Counted from the stretch's first letter, positions 1 through 8,590 are shown. The stretch: DNA of 64,000 bases from Azospirillum thiophilum (GCF_001305595.1 NZ_CP012401.1:2181001-2245000); one strand, 5' to 3'. The notes: generated from the letters alone by a model not told the origin. Translations and numbers: made by a program.

Positions 1-76
1 GGATGGCGCGGAACATGTTGCCGAGCGGCGCGGCGCCGAAGCCAAGCTTGCCGGGCAGGATTTCCTTGATTGCCAT
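1..76 (-). CDS. Aldo/keto reductase, N-terminal fragment
   Basis: Only the first 25 codons lie inside the window; the gene continues beyond base 1. The start at base 76 is preceded by a good AAGGAAG ribosome binding site. The visible protein has LPGKLGFGAAPLGNMF, which resembles the N-terminal strand and first active-site loop of bacterial aldo/keto reductases, which reduce aldehydes or oxidise sugars with NADP(H). Substrate cannot be judged from so little sequence. It is transcribed away from the polyphosphate kinase gene. Family assignment is inference from one short motif. Confidence 0.55.
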   Translation of the reverse strand, partial: MAIKEILPGKLGFGAAPLGNMFRAI

Positions 77-394
77 GGTTTCTTCCTTTGGTGGGGTTGG
101 GGGGGCGGCTGATCGGGATCGGCCGACCCGGACCGGATCGGGCGCCGGTGCGCTCCGCTCGGCGAGATCGGCGATGCGGGCGGGACAGTCCCGGAAATGG
201 GCCGTCTCGCGGTGGGCGGCAACGGCCGCGGCATCGACAGGGAGCTTGTCGGGCACATGACGACACCGGCCCGGCCGATGATGTCCTGCGTATTTCGTCG
301 CAGTGCCCGCACAGGTGGTTGCTTGAGGTGCCTGCTTCTCCTAGCGTTGGACGGTTGGGGAAACGACATAACGACAGGCAAGGGGGGCACCGCG
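77..394. other. Intergenic region between divergent genes
   Basis: These 318 bases separate the aldo/keto reductase start from the polyphosphate kinase start. The kinase frame stays open upstream as far as base 197, but the extra stretch has no family-like sequence, so I treat it as leader. Both promoters must lie here; I see no convincing -35/-10 pair or operator. Confidence 0.5.
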
Positions 395-1357
395 ATGGAT
401 GAGGGCGAGACGGTCGGCGGCGGCGAAGCGCAGGACAAGCCGAGGAAGAAGCGGAAGGCGCCGAAGCTGAAGGATCTCGGCCTCGGGGTGCCGGCGACCG
501 GCGGCGAGGTGTTGCGCGACGCCAAGGAGAACGCGGCCATCGAGGCCCATTGGAGCGATCTGGCCGGCACCAGGCCGCCGAAGGGTGGTGGCAAGCTCAA
601 ATATGTCGACGAGCTGGCCCGGCTGCAGTTCGAGCTGATCAAGCTGCAGGAATGGGTGCGGCTCAACGGGCTGAAGGTCTGCGTGCTGTTCGAGGGGCGC
701 GACGCCGCCGGCAAGGGCGGCGTCATCAAGCGCATCACCGAAAGCCTCAACCCCCGCGTCTGCCGGGTCGTGGCGCTCGGAACCCCGACCGAGAAGGAGC
801 GCGGGCAATGGTATTTCCAGCGCTATGTGGCGCAGCTTCCCGCCAAGGGCGAGATCGTGCTGTTCGACCGGAGCTGGTACAACCGTGCCGGCGTCGAGCG
901 GGTCATGGGATTCTGCACCGACCAGGAGTATCACGACTTCCTGCGCGCCTGCCCGGTGTTCGAGGAGATGCTGGTGCGCTCCGGCATCATCCTGGTCAAA
1001 TACTGGTTCTCGGTCAGTGACGACGAGCAGGAGAAGCGCTTCACCGAGCGCATGCGCAATCCGATCAAGCGCTGGAAGCTCAGCCCGATGGATCTCGAAT
1101 CCCGCAAGCACTGGGTCGAGTATTCCAAGGCCAAGGACGTCATGCTGGAGCACACCGACAAGAAGCTGACGCCGTGGTACATCGTCGACGCCGACAACAA
1201 GAAGAAGGCGCGGCTGAACTGCATCCATCATCTGCTCCAGCGGATCCCCTACCAGGACATCGCGCCGGTGGAGCTGGAATTGCCGCCGCGGCAGGGCGAC
1301 GACGGCTATGTCCGGCCGAAGAAGTCGAAGCAGAACTGGGTCGAAGAGGTGTATTGA
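395..1357 (+). CDS. ppk2: Polyphosphate kinase 2 (PPK2 family)
   Basis: Cytoplasmic enzyme that transfers phosphate between inorganic polyphosphate and nucleotides, normally making GTP/ATP from NDP. The 320-residue protein has a basic linker (residues 16-27, KPRKKRKAPK), then the PPK2 fold: Walker A GRDAAGKGG at about 101-109 and the Walker B/lid segment DRSWYNRAGVE at about 158-168. Length fits single-domain PPK2 proteins of about 300 residues. I chose the ATG at 395 because the protein resembles the family from there and the upstream part of the frame does not. The gene stands alone. Class I versus class III substrate preference cannot be decided from the motifs seen. Confidence 0.9.
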   Translation: MDEGETVGGGEAQDKPRKKRKAPKLKDLGLGVPATGGEVLRDAKENAAIEAHWSDLAGTRPPKGGGKLKYVDELARLQFELIKLQEWVRLNGLKVCVLFEGRDAAGKGGVIKRITESLNPRVCRVVALGTPTEKERGQWYFQRYVAQLPAKGEIVLFDRSWYNRAGVERVMGFCTDQEYHDFLRACPVFEEMLVRSGIILVKYWFSVSDDEQEKRFTERMRNPIKRWKLSPMDLESRKHWVEYSKAKDVMLEHTDKKLTPWYIVDADNKKKARLNCIHHLLQRIPYQDIAPVELELPPRQGDDGYVRPKKSKQNWVEEVY

Positions 1358-1366
1358 GGGGCCGCC

Positions 1367-2284
1367 TCAGCGCGATGCTGCCGTCATCCGCTCCTGGAAG
1401 ACCTCCTGCAACTGCGTGAGGAAGGCGCGGACGGCAGGATTGGCACGGCGGCTTTCGGGCCACAGCGCGGTGATATTGTGCCGTTCGACGGCGAACTCCG
1501 TCAGGATCGGCACCAGCTCGCCCCGCGCAACATGGGGTGCCACGACGAAGTTCGCGGCGACGCCGATGCCGCCGCCGGCCACGAGCATGGCGACGACCGC
1601 GTCGCTCACATCGGCGGCGACGCCGGACGGCGGCAGGATCTCGATCTCGCGGCCGCCGATCCGGAACGGCCAGCGGAACGGCTGGCCAGTGCTCTGGTAG
1701 CGCAGGCTGACCGTGTCGTGCCCCTCCAGCTCGTCCGGATGTCCCGGCGTGCCCCGCGCGGCGAGATAGGCCGGCGACGCATAGGCGCACAGCCGGTGGG
1801 GAGCCAGCCGGCGCGACAGCAGGCCTGAGTCCGGCAGGTCGCCGATGCGGACGGCGACATCGATGCCCTCTTCGACGATGTCGATCATCCGGTCGTTCAG
1901 CCGCAGATCGACGGTCACGGCGGGATGGAGCTTGCGGAAGGCCGGCAGCGCCGGTGCGATCACATGAACGCCGATGGGCAGCGACGCCGCGATCCGCAGG
2001 GTGCCCGACGGCTCGGACCGTGCCGTCCTCGCCGCCTGCTCGATGTCCTCGGCATCGCGCAGCAGCCTGAGCGCGCGTTCATGCAGGTCGCGCCCCTCCG
2101 CCGTCAGCGTCAGCGCGCGTGTCGTCCGCGTGAACAGCGAGACGCCGAGATGCCGCTCGAGCCGCTGCACGCTCCGGCTCACCGCCGAGGGCGAGATCGC
2201 GAGCGACCGCGCGGCGGCGGTATAGCTTCCCAGCGAGCCGGCACGGGCGAAGGCGATCAGGCCGGTCAGCCGTTCGAATGCCAT
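1367..2284 (-). CDS. LysR-family transcriptional regulator
   Basis: Typical LysR protein of about 305 residues: an N-terminal winged helix-turn-helix ([17 protein letters not shown], about 31-47) followed by a periplasmic-binding-protein-like effector domain. The start at 2284 is preferred over the in-frame ATG at 2296 because AAGGA sits just upstream of it. The gene is divergent from the NADP-dependent oxidoreductase at 2409, with about 120 bases between, so it probably controls that gene and itself, as is usual for LysR pairs. The sequence belongs to the large CrgA/DmlR-like group; the inducer is unknown. Confidence 0.88.
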   Translation of the reverse strand: MAFERLTGLIAFARAGSLGSYTAAARSLAISPSAVSRSVQRLERHLGVSLFTRTTRALTLTAEGRDLHERALRLLRDAEDIEQAARTARSEPSGTLRIAASLPIGVHVIAPALPAFRKLHPAVTVDLRLNDRMIDIVEEGIDVAVRIGDLPDSGLLSRRLAPHRLCAYASPAYLAARGTPGHPDELEGHDTVSLRYQSTGQPFRWPFRIGGREIEILPPSGVAADVSDAVVAMLVAGGGIGVAANFVVAPHVARGELVPILTEFAVERHNITALWPESRRANPAVRAFLTQLQEVFQERMTAASR

Positions 2285-2408
2285 CTGTTCCTTCATGACA
2301 TCAGTGAAGCAACATCAGCGCCCATTATCAACCCTGCGGCAGCGGATTACATGGCTGTGCGAACGATGGTTCCAACAACAGCCCTGCGAGGTCAGAGTGA
2401 GCGACACC

Positions 2409-3413
2409 ATGAAGGCGATCCGCCAGCACGCATTCGGCGGCCCCGAGATGCTGGTCTGGGAGGATGCTCCCAAGCCGGAAGCGAAGGCGGGCGAGGTGCT
2501 GGTCCGCGTCCACGCGGTCGGCATCAATCCCCCCGACTGGTACCTGCGCGACGGATACAGGGCGCTGCCGCCCGACTGGCGGCCGCAGGTCTCGTTCCCG
2601 CTGATCCTCGGCACCGACATTTCGGGCGTCGTCGAGGCGGTCGGCGGCGACGTCGAGGGCTTCGCGGTCGGTGACGAGGTCTATGCGATGGTCCGCTTTC
2701 CCGGCGATCTCGCAGGCGGAAGCAAGGCCTATGCGGAGTATGTCAGCGTCCCGGCGTCGGACCTCGCAGTGAAGCCGGCCGGCATCGACCATGTGCAGGC
2801 GGCGGGGGCGCCGATGTCGGTGCTGACCGCCTGGCAATTCCTGGTCGAGCTGGGCCACGGCGAGCCGAACCCGTTCCAGCCGGACCCGCACCGGCCGGTG
2901 CCGCTCGACGGCAGGACGGTCCTCGTCAACGGCGCCGCGGGCGGCGTCGGCCATCTGGCGGTCCAACTGGCGAAGTGGAAGGGCGCGCGGGTGATCGCGG
3001 TCGCCTCGGGACGGCATGGGGCGCTGCTGCGCGAGCTCGGCGCCGACGAGGTCATCGACTATACCAGCTCCGCCCCCGAGGAGATTGCGCGCGACCTCGA
3101 TCTCGTCGTCGATGCCGTCGGCGGCGCTCCGGCGGCGCGCTTCCTGCGCACGCTGAAGCGCGGCGGCGCGCTGTTCCCGGTCTATCCGCTGGGCTTCGCC
3201 GGTGCCGGGGAGGCTGCGGCGCTGGGCGTCACCGTGTCGACGGCGCAGGTGCGTTCCAGCGGGGCGCAGCTTCGGGAGATCGCCCCGCTGCTGAGCGACG
3301 GGACGATCCGGGTGGCCATCGACAGCACATTCCCGCTGGCCGATGCCGCCAAGGCGCATGAGCGCGCGGCCCGGGGGCATATCCAGGGAAAGATCGTGCT
3401 GACCGCCGGGTGA
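2409..3413 (+). CDS. NADP-dependent quinone-oxidoreductase-like protein (zinc-free MDR family)
   Basis: Medium-chain dehydrogenase/reductase of 334 residues. The N-terminal GroES-like half starts MKAIRQHAFGGPE and contains GINPPDWYLRDG. The C-terminal Rossmann half has the nucleotide-binding motif VNGAAGGVGHLAVQLAK at about 173-189. The cysteine and histidine ligands of zinc alcohol dehydrogenases are not seen, which points to the quinone oxidoreductase (QOR) branch, cytoplasmic NADPH-dependent reductases of quinones or enones. The frame is open back to 2295, but the family-like N-terminus begins at the ATG at 2409. It is divergent from a LysR gene that likely regulates it. Confidence 0.85.
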   Translation: MKAIRQHAFGGPEMLVWEDAPKPEAKAGEVLVRVHAVGINPPDWYLRDGYRALPPDWRPQVSFPLILGTDISGVVEAVGGDVEGFAVGDEVYAMVRFPGDLAGGSKAYAEYVSVPASDLAVKPAGIDHVQAAGAPMSVLTAWQFLVELGHGEPNPFQPDPHRPVPLDGRTVLVNGAAGGVGHLAVQLAKWKGARVIAVASGRHGALLRELGADEVIDYTSSAPEEIARDLDLVVDAVGGAPAARFLRTLKRGGALFPVYPLGFAGAGEAAALGVTVSTAQVRSSGAQLREIAPLLSDGTIRVAIDSTFPLADAAKAHERAARGHIQGKIVLTAG

Positions 3414-3416
3414 GCC

Positions 3417-3467
3417 GGCAGGCGATGCCTGCTTGACCACCGGTTGCGCCACCGGTTGCGCAACCGG
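3417..3467. repeat. Inverted repeats between convergent genes, possible terminators
   Basis: Between the ends of the oxidoreductase (+) and nrdB (-) lie two dyads. GCAGGC-gat-GCCTGC (about 3419-3433) could stop the plus-strand transcript and is followed by TT. A 12-base unit CACCGGTTGCGC occurs twice head to tail (3438-3449, 3450-3461) and runs into AACCGG, making the perfect palindrome CCGGTTGCGCAACCGG (3452-3467), which could act on the nrdB transcript. No long T run follows either, so Rho-independent termination is only a suggestion. Confidence 0.4.
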
Positions 3468-3497
3468 CGCCGTGGCCTCCGCCCGGATCGGCCCGGT

Positions 3498-4580
3498 TCA
3501 GCGCGTGGCCGTCCGCAGCCGGTCGAAGCTGGCCCACACGCCGTCGGTCCCGTCCCATTGGCCGCTGGTGGCGCCCTTGGAATATTCGGTGGCGCGCTGC
3601 TCGAAGAAGTTGGCGTGCTCGACCCCGTTCAGGATCTCCACCAGCCAGGGCAGCGGGTGCGGCTTGACCGGCTCGTAGCCGCCGTCGACCGGCTTGAAAT
3701 AGCCGTAGAGCGTCGGCAGCCGGAGCTGGGTCAGCCGCCAGTCGGCGACGTAGTGGACATAGGCGCGGATGTCCTCGGGCGTCATCCCCTCCACCGCGCC
3801 CAGGCCGAAGGCCAGCTCGATGAAGCGCTCCTCCAGCCCGACCATGGTGCGGCAGACGTCCAGGATGTCGTCGCGCACCGAAGGCGTCATCGCGCCGGTC
3901 TCGCGGTTCCATTCGTGGAACAGCCGGATGATGCCTTCGCAATGCAGGCTCTCGTCGCGCACCGACCAGGTGACGATCTGGCCCATCCCCTTCATCTTGT
4001 TGTGGCGCGGGAAGTTCAGCAGCATGGCGAAGCTGGCGAACAGCGCCATGCCCTCGGTGAAGGCGCCGAACATCGCCAGCGTGCGCGACACGTCGGCCAC
4101 CGTGCCGACCCCGAAGCTGTGCATGTAGTCGGCCTTGTCGCGCATCTCCGAGTAATCGCGGAAGGCGGCGAACTCGGTCTGCGGCATGCCGATGGTGGTC
4201 AGCAGCAGGGCGTAGGCGTCGATGTGGACCGTCTCCATGTTGGTGAAGGCGGCCATCATCATCTGCACTTCCAGCGGCTGGAAGATCGGCATGTAGCGCT
4301 TGAGATAGTTGTCGCTGACCTCGACGTCGCTCTGGGTGAAGAAGCGGAAGATCTGGGTCAGCAGGTTGCGCTCGCCGTCGGTGACGCGTTCGGAGGTCCA
4401 GTCCTTGATGTCCTCGCCGAGCGGCACCTCCTCGCCCATCCAATGGACCTGCTGCTGCTTCTTCCAGTAGGCGTAGGCCCAGGGGTAGCGGTCGACGTTG
4501 TAGGCGGCCGAGCCCTGCAGCAGCCCGACGCGGCCGGTGCCGATCAGGCTGACGGGATCGAGGTGGAGAAGCGAGGTCAT
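3498..4580 (-). CDS. nrdB: Ribonucleotide reductase class Ia, beta subunit
   Basis: Radical-generating small subunit of aerobic ribonucleotide reductase; it carries a di-iron centre and tyrosyl radical and hands the radical to NrdA for reducing NDPs to dNDPs. All metal ligands and the radical tyrosine are visible at E. coli-like spacing: Asp85, Glu116, His119 (METVHIDAY), radical Tyr123, Glu176, Glu210 and His213 (RDESLHCEG). At 360 residues it is of normal length and has no added N-terminal ATP cone. It follows nrdA by 55 bases on the same strand and should share its transcript, hence the cobalamin riboswitch upstream of nrdA. Confidence 0.95.
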   Translation of the reverse strand: MTSLLHLDPVSLIGTGRVGLLQGSAAYNVDRYPWAYAYWKKQQQVHWMGEEVPLGEDIKDWTSERVTDGERNLLTQIFRFFTQSDVEVSDNYLKRYMPIFQPLEVQMMMAAFTNMETVHIDAYALLLTTIGMPQTEFAAFRDYSEMRDKADYMHSFGVGTVADVSRTLAMFGAFTEGMALFASFAMLLNFPRHNKMKGMGQIVTWSVRDESLHCEGIIRLFHEWNRETGAMTPSVRDDILDVCRTMVGLEERFIELAFGLGAVEGMTPEDIRAYVHYVADWRLTQLRLPTLYGYFKPVDGGYEPVKPHPLPWLVEILNGVEHANFFEQRATEYSKGATSGQWDGTDGVWASFDRLRTATR

Positions 4581-4635
4581 GGGGCGGGGATCCGTGATGG
4601 CGACGGGGAAGGCGGGCGGACCGAAGCGGGACGGC

Positions 4636-6579
4636 TCACTGGCAGGCGAGGCATTCCTCGTAGTCGGTGCGCGGCACCTGCAGGTCCGCCTTGTCCGCCG
4701 CGCGCTCCTTGCCGGCGAAGGCGGCGCGCTGCACCGATTTGGAGCGGCAGTAGTAGAGGCTCTTCAACCCCTTCTCCCAGGCGGTCCAGTGCAGCATGTG
4801 CAGGTCCCACTTGTCGATGTCGCCCGGCAGATAGAGGTTGATCGACTGGCTCTGGCAGATGAAGGGGGTGCGGTCGGCGGCGAACTCGACGATCCAGCGC
4901 TGGTCGATCTCGAAGGCGGTGCGGAAGACCGCCTTCTCGTCGTCATCGAGGATGTCGAGATGCTGGACCGAGCCCTCATGCTCGATGATCGACTGCCAGA
5001 TCTCGGGCCGGTCGGCGCCCTTGGCGGCCAGCAGCCGTTCCAGATGGGGGTTGCGCACCGGCATCGAGCCCGACAGCGTCTTGTGGGTGTAGATGTTGGC
5101 CGGGATCGGCTCGATGCAGGCGCTGGCCCCGCCGCAGATGATGCTGATCGAGGCGGTCGGCGCGATCGCCAGCTTGTGGCTGAAGCGCACCATCATGTTG
5201 CGCTCGGCGGCGTCGGGGCAGGGGCCGCGCTCGTGGGCCAGCAGAACCGAGGCGGCATCGGCGTCGCGGCGCAGCTTGCGGAAGAAGCGCAGGTTCCACG
5301 CCTTGGCCACCGCGCTTTCGAACGGCACGCCCCTAGCCTGGAGGAAGGAGTGGAAGCCCATCACCCCCAAGCCCACCGAGCGTTCGCGCATCGCCGAGTA
5401 GACGGCGTTCTCCATCCCCTCCGGCGCCTCTGCGATGAAGCGGGTCAGCACATTGTCGAGGAAGCGCAGAACGTCCTCGACCAGCCCCTCCTCGCGGTTC
5501 CACTCGTCCCAGGTCTCCAGGTTCATCGAGGCGAGGCAGCACACCGCCGTGCGGTCGTTGTCCAGATGGTCCTTGCCGGTCGCCAGCGTGATCTCGCTGC
5601 ACAGGTTGGAGGTGGAGACGCGCAGGCCGAGGTCGCGCTGGTGCTTGGGAAGCGCCCGGTTCACCGTGTCGCCGAACAGCAGGTACGGCTCGCCGGTCTG
5701 CATGCGGGCCTCCAGGATCTTCTGCCAGACCTGGCGCGCGTTGGCATGCTTCAGGACGGCGCCGCTCTTGGGGCTGACCAGCGGGAAGGGCTTGTCGTCG
5801 CGCACCGCCTCCATGAAGGCGTCGGTGATGACGACGGCATGGTGCAGGTTGAGGCTCTTGCGGTTGAAGTCGCCCGAGGATTTGCGGATCTCCAGGAACT
5901 CCTCGATCTCCGGATGGTGGATGTCGAGATAGACGGCGGCCGAGCCGCGCCGCAGCGAGCCCTGGCTGATCGCCAGCGTCAGGCTGTCCATCACACGGAT
6001 GAAGGGGATGATGCCCGATGTGCTGCCGTTGCCCTTGACCGCTTCGCCGATGGACCGCACGCCGCCCCAATAGGTGCCGATGCCGCCGCCGTTGGACGCC
6101 AGCCGGACATTCTCGTTCCAGACGTCGACGATGCCGTCGAGCGAATCCGGCACGGCGTTGAGGAAGCAGGAGATCGGCAGCCCGCGCGTGGTGCCGCCGT
6201 TGCTGAGGATCGGCGTCGCCGGCATGAACCACAGGCGGGAGATGGCGTCGTAGAGCCGCTGGGCATGGGCGGCATCGTCGGCATAGGCGGCGGCGACGCG
6301 GGCGAACAGATCCTGGTAGCTCTCGCCCGGCAGCAGGTAGCGGTCGTCCAGCGTCGCCTTGCCGAAGGCGGTCAGCAGGGCGTCGCGGCCGCGGTCGATG
6401 CGGATGACGGAGGGATTGGGCGGCGTCCAGCTCTGCACCGGCGCGCGGTTGACGCCGTGCCGGTCGTCCAGGCGATCCGGTGCCCGTCGGGGCAGCGTCA
6501 GCAGGTTCCCGTGACGGTCGAAACCGCTGGCGAGCTGCTGGACGAGCTCCTGGGCAAAGTCTGGGGCGTGGGCCGGCAT
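4636..6579 (-). CDS. nrdA: Ribonucleotide reductase class Ia, alpha (catalytic) subunit
   Basis: Catalytic subunit that reduces ribonucleoside diphosphates. The 647-residue protein shows the redox cysteine pair (Cys138 in LPISCFL; Cys347/348 in TAVCCLASMN), the likely thiyl radical Cys327 (SNLCSEI), and a C-terminal shuttle pair ECLACQ (Cys643, Cys646). The start at 6579 is chosen for the AAGGG ribosome binding site and family-like N-terminus; the open frame reaches 6678 but that stretch is leader downstream of a riboswitch. The E. coli protein is about 760 residues; the shortfall lies mostly at the N-terminus, where no ATP-cone-like sequence is seen, so the dATP overall-activity switch may be absent. 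It is cotranscribed with nrdB. Confidence 0.94.
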   Translation of the reverse strand: MPAHAPDFAQELVQQLASGFDRHGNLLTLPRRAPDRLDDRHGVNRAPVQSWTPPNPSVIRIDRGRDALLTAFGKATLDDRYLLPGESYQDLFARVAAAYADDAAHAQRLYDAISRLWFMPATPILSNGGTTRGLPISCFLNAVPDSLDGIVDVWNENVRLASNGGGIGTYWGGVRSIGEAVKGNGSTSGIIPFIRVMDSLTLAISQGSLRRGSAAVYLDIHHPEIEEFLEIRKSSGDFNRKSLNLHHAVVITDAFMEAVRDDKPFPLVSPKSGAVLKHANARQVWQKILEARMQTGEPYLLFGDTVNRALPKHQRDLGLRVSTSNLCSEITLATGKDHLDNDRTAVCCLASMNLETWDEWNREEGLVEDVLRFLDNVLTRFIAEAPEGMENAVYSAMRERSVGLGVMGFHSFLQARGVPFESAVAKAWNLRFFRKLRRDADAASVLLAHERGPCPDAAERNMMVRFSHKLAIAPTASISIICGGASACIEPIPANIYTHKTLSGSMPVRNPHLERLLAAKGADRPEIWQSIIEHEGSVQHLDILDDDEKAVFRTAFEIDQRWIVEFAADRTPFICQSQSINLYLPGDIDKWDLHMLHWTAWEKGLKSLYYCRSKSVQRAAFAGKERAADKADLQVPRTDYEECLACQ

Positions 6580-6647
6580 CCGTGATCCCTTGTTCTTGTG
6601 CGGCGGGACGGCACGACGGCACGGCATGCAGGCACCGGGCGAAAGCG

Positions 6648-6689
6648 CCACGGGCGAACACGCGCACCACCGGGTCACCCCGCCCGTGG
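6648..6689 (-). repeat. Inverted repeat in the nrdA leader (possible expression platform)
   Basis: Between the riboswitch aptamer and the nrdA start, the 9-base arms CCACGGGCG (6648-6656) and CGCCCGTGG (6681-6689) are perfectly complementary around a 24-base loop. In the minus-strand transcript this gives a GC-rich hairpin just 3' of the aptamer. No U run follows, so it is not an obvious intrinsic terminator. It could be an anti-sequestering or Rho-related element. The role is inference. Confidence 0.45.
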
Positions 6690-6699
6690 ACGTTCATCT

Positions 6700-6885
6700 G
6701 GTTACGGCAGGTCTCCTGGCTCGCGGGTCATCGCGGCTTCGTCCGGCCTTCCCGGTGCGGCCCCTGAAAATCAGGTTGGCACCAGTGACGCTGAAACGAC
6801 GAAACCGCTCTCCGCTCACAGTTGCGGGGGCAGCGCCGGCCTGACCGCATTCACGCGGCGGCACCGGCTTCCCTCTTAGCCCCGT
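6700..6885 (-). ncRNA. Cobalamin (adenosylcobalamin) riboswitch upstream of nrdAB
   Basis: Read on the minus strand, the region carries the conserved boxes of the cobalamin aptamer in order: AGGGAAGCCGGTG, then GCTGCCCCCGCAACTGT, then CACTGG, then GGGAAGGCC, ending in the B12 box GCCAGGAGACCTGCC at about 6706-6720. Aptamers of this class bind adenosylcobalamin and usually shut off the downstream gene. The first gene downstream is nrdA, about 120 bases from the 3' box. B12 elements in front of B12-independent isozymes are an established theme in genomes that also hold the B12-dependent enzyme (here it would be NrdJ, not seen in this window). Confidence 0.93.
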
Positions 6886-6918
6886 ATCTTGTCGGACACG
6901 AGGACCGTAACGCTAGAT

Positions 6919-6947
6919 ACGGTAGGGCTTGGCCGTGCGGGCGTCAA
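6919..6947 (-). promoter_or_regulatory. Candidate promoter for the riboswitch-nrdAB transcript
   Basis: On the minus strand TTGACG (6947-6942) and TACCGT (6924-6919) are 17 bases apart, a reasonable housekeeping -35/-10 pair. Transcription would begin about 25 bases before the riboswitch aptamer. The -10 match is only 4 of 6, so the call is tentative. Confidence 0.4.
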
Positions 6948-7155
6948 GCGCTTCCCTCTGGGGCGGCAGGGTGACCGCCTGTGGCGGCAAACGCAATTGC
7001 CGTCTATGCCGACGCCGTTCTTTTGCAAGATTAACCAATTTGCAGAGTACCCTTTGCCGATTTCGACTTTTTCACCAATAGACCATGAGTTAATCATGCA
7101 CATACTCCAATCACCAAAGGATCTCGCCAATCTATGAATACGAGTGGAAAAAGAA

Positions 7156-7599
7156 ATGGACAGCGCCCATGCCGCCGAGAAGCGCCGGCTTTCCTTTCCT
7201 GATGGGCAGGAAACCCGCTTCCTCGAAATGATATTCCCCGAGCAGGCCAACCATTACGGCACGCTGTTCGGTGGCACCGCCCTCGACTTGATGGGGAAGG
7301 CCGCCTTCATCGCGGCCAGCCGCGCCGCCCGTCATGCCGTCGTCATGGCCTCGTCCGAGAAGGTCACCTTCCACAGCCCCGTGGCGGTCGGCCAACTGGC
7401 GGAGCTGGTCAGCCGGGTCGAACGGGTCGGGCGGAGCTCCATGACCGTCCACGTCTCCCTCACCGCGGAGGTGCTGGCCACCGGGGAACGCCGGCTGGCA
7501 GCCGAGGGGTGGTTCGTCATGGTTGCCGTCGACGACCGGGGGAGGCCGGTCCCGGCCATGACCTTTCAGAGCGTTCAACGCGACACCTCGCAGGGCTGA
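7156..7599 (+). CDS. Acyl-CoA thioesterase, YciA-like hotdog fold
   Basis: Cytoplasmic single-hotdog thioesterase that hydrolyses acyl-CoA. The 147-residue protein has the characteristic run QANHYGTLFGGTALDLM (about 31-47), in which the Asn and Asp/Gly region matches the active-site helix of the YciA/BFIT family, followed by the beta strands of the fold (EKVTFHSPVAVG; SRVERVGRSSMTV). Start ATG 7156 is preferred over the in-frame GTG at 7144, although neither has a strong ribosome binding site. It stands alone between nrdAB and metR with an AT-rich upstream region (about 7000-7140). The physiological acyl chain is unknown. Confidence 0.85.
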   Translation: MDSAHAAEKRRLSFPDGQETRFLEMIFPEQANHYGTLFGGTALDLMGKAAFIAASRAARHAVVMASSEKVTFHSPVAVGQLAELVSRVERVGRSSMTVHVSLTAEVLATGERRLAAEGWFVMVAVDDRGRPVPAMTFQSVQRDTSQG

Positions 7600-7663
7600 G
7601 ATCTGCGCGAAGCGCGCCGAGCGCCGGAGCGGGCATTGCCCGGCAGGGGCCGGCCGTGACCGA

Positions 7664-8569
7664 TCAGGCGGCGGCCCCGTTGCGGTGGGCCAGCGCCAGA
7701 TCGATGAATCCGCGCAGATAGTCGATCTCGGCGTCCGCCTCGCGGAAGCCCAGGAAGATCTGCTTGGCGACGCCGTCCCGCCCCAGCCGCACCGGGCTCA
7801 CGTCGAACCTGGCGCTCTGTTCCTCGACCAGCCAGCGGGGCAGGGCGGCGACGCCGCGGCCGTGCGCCACCATCAGCAGCATGATGTCTGTCGTCTCGAT
7901 CGGCTTGTGCTGCCGCGGGCTGATCCCGGCCGGCATGAGGAACCGGGTGTAGATGTCGAGGCGGTCGGTCGCCACCGGGTAGGTGATCAGGATCTCCTCG
8001 GTGAGCTGCCGCGGTTCGACGAAGGCGGCGTCGCGCAGCCGGTGCTTTGGGCCGACCACCAGAACCTGCTCGTAGTCGAACACCGGTTCGAAGCGCAGCC
8101 CGGGCTTGAACAACGGGTCCGGCGTGACCAGCATGTCGATCTCGTGGCCGAACAGCGCGCCGATGCCGCCGAACTGGAACTTCTGCCGGATGTCCATGTC
8201 CACCTTCGGCCAGGCATCGACATAGGGTGCCACGATCTTCAGCAGCCATTGATAGCAGGGGTGGCATTCCATCCCGATGCGCAGGGTTCCCCGCTCCCCC
8301 TGGGCGAACTGCTGGAGCCGTTCCTCGGCGTGGGACAATTGCGGCAGCAGGCGGTTGGCGACCGCCAGCAGCCATTCCCCGGCCTGGGTCGGCCGCAGGC
8401 TGCGGCCCTCGCGGTGCCAGACCTCCACCCCGATCTGATCCTCCAGCTTGCGGATGCTGTGGCTCAGCGCCGATTGGGTCAGATTCAGCTGGGTCGCCGC
8501 CGCCGTCAGCGAGCCGTGACGGTCGACCTCGCGGATGATCGCCAGATGGATGCGCTCCAGGATCGCCAT
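7664..8569 (-). CDS. metR: LysR-family regulator of methionine synthesis, MetR-like
   Basis: LysR protein of 301 residues with an N-terminal helix-turn-helix (LTQSALSHSIRKLEDQIG) and an effector domain containing MECHPCYQWLLKIVAPY and FGHEIDMLVTPDP, which resemble MetR, the homocysteine-responsive regulator of met genes. The start at 8569 has GAGG eight bases upstream; an ATG at 8587 lies in frame but has no binding site. It is divergent from metE, with MetR-type TGAA/TTCA dyads in between, which strongly supports the role. Confidence 0.88.
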   Translation of the reverse strand: MAILERIHLAIIREVDRHGSLTAAATQLNLTQSALSHSIRKLEDQIGVEVWHREGRSLRPTQAGEWLLAVANRLLPQLSHAEERLQQFAQGERGTLRIGMECHPCYQWLLKIVAPYVDAWPKVDMDIRQKFQFGGIGALFGHEIDMLVTPDPLFKPGLRFEPVFDYEQVLVVGPKHRLRDAAFVEPRQLTEEILITYPVATDRLDIYTRFLMPAGISPRQHKPIETTDIMLLMVAHGRGVAALPRWLVEEQSARFDVSPVRLGRDGVAKQIFLGFREADAEIDYLRGFIDLALAHRNGAAA

Positions 8570-8590
8570 GCCGACGGCCTCATGCATGAG

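Noticed and set aside
4537..6585. 682-residue plus-strand open frame opposite nrdA
   Set aside because: Shadow of nrdA, which has all catalytic cysteines; the antisense product is low-complexity.
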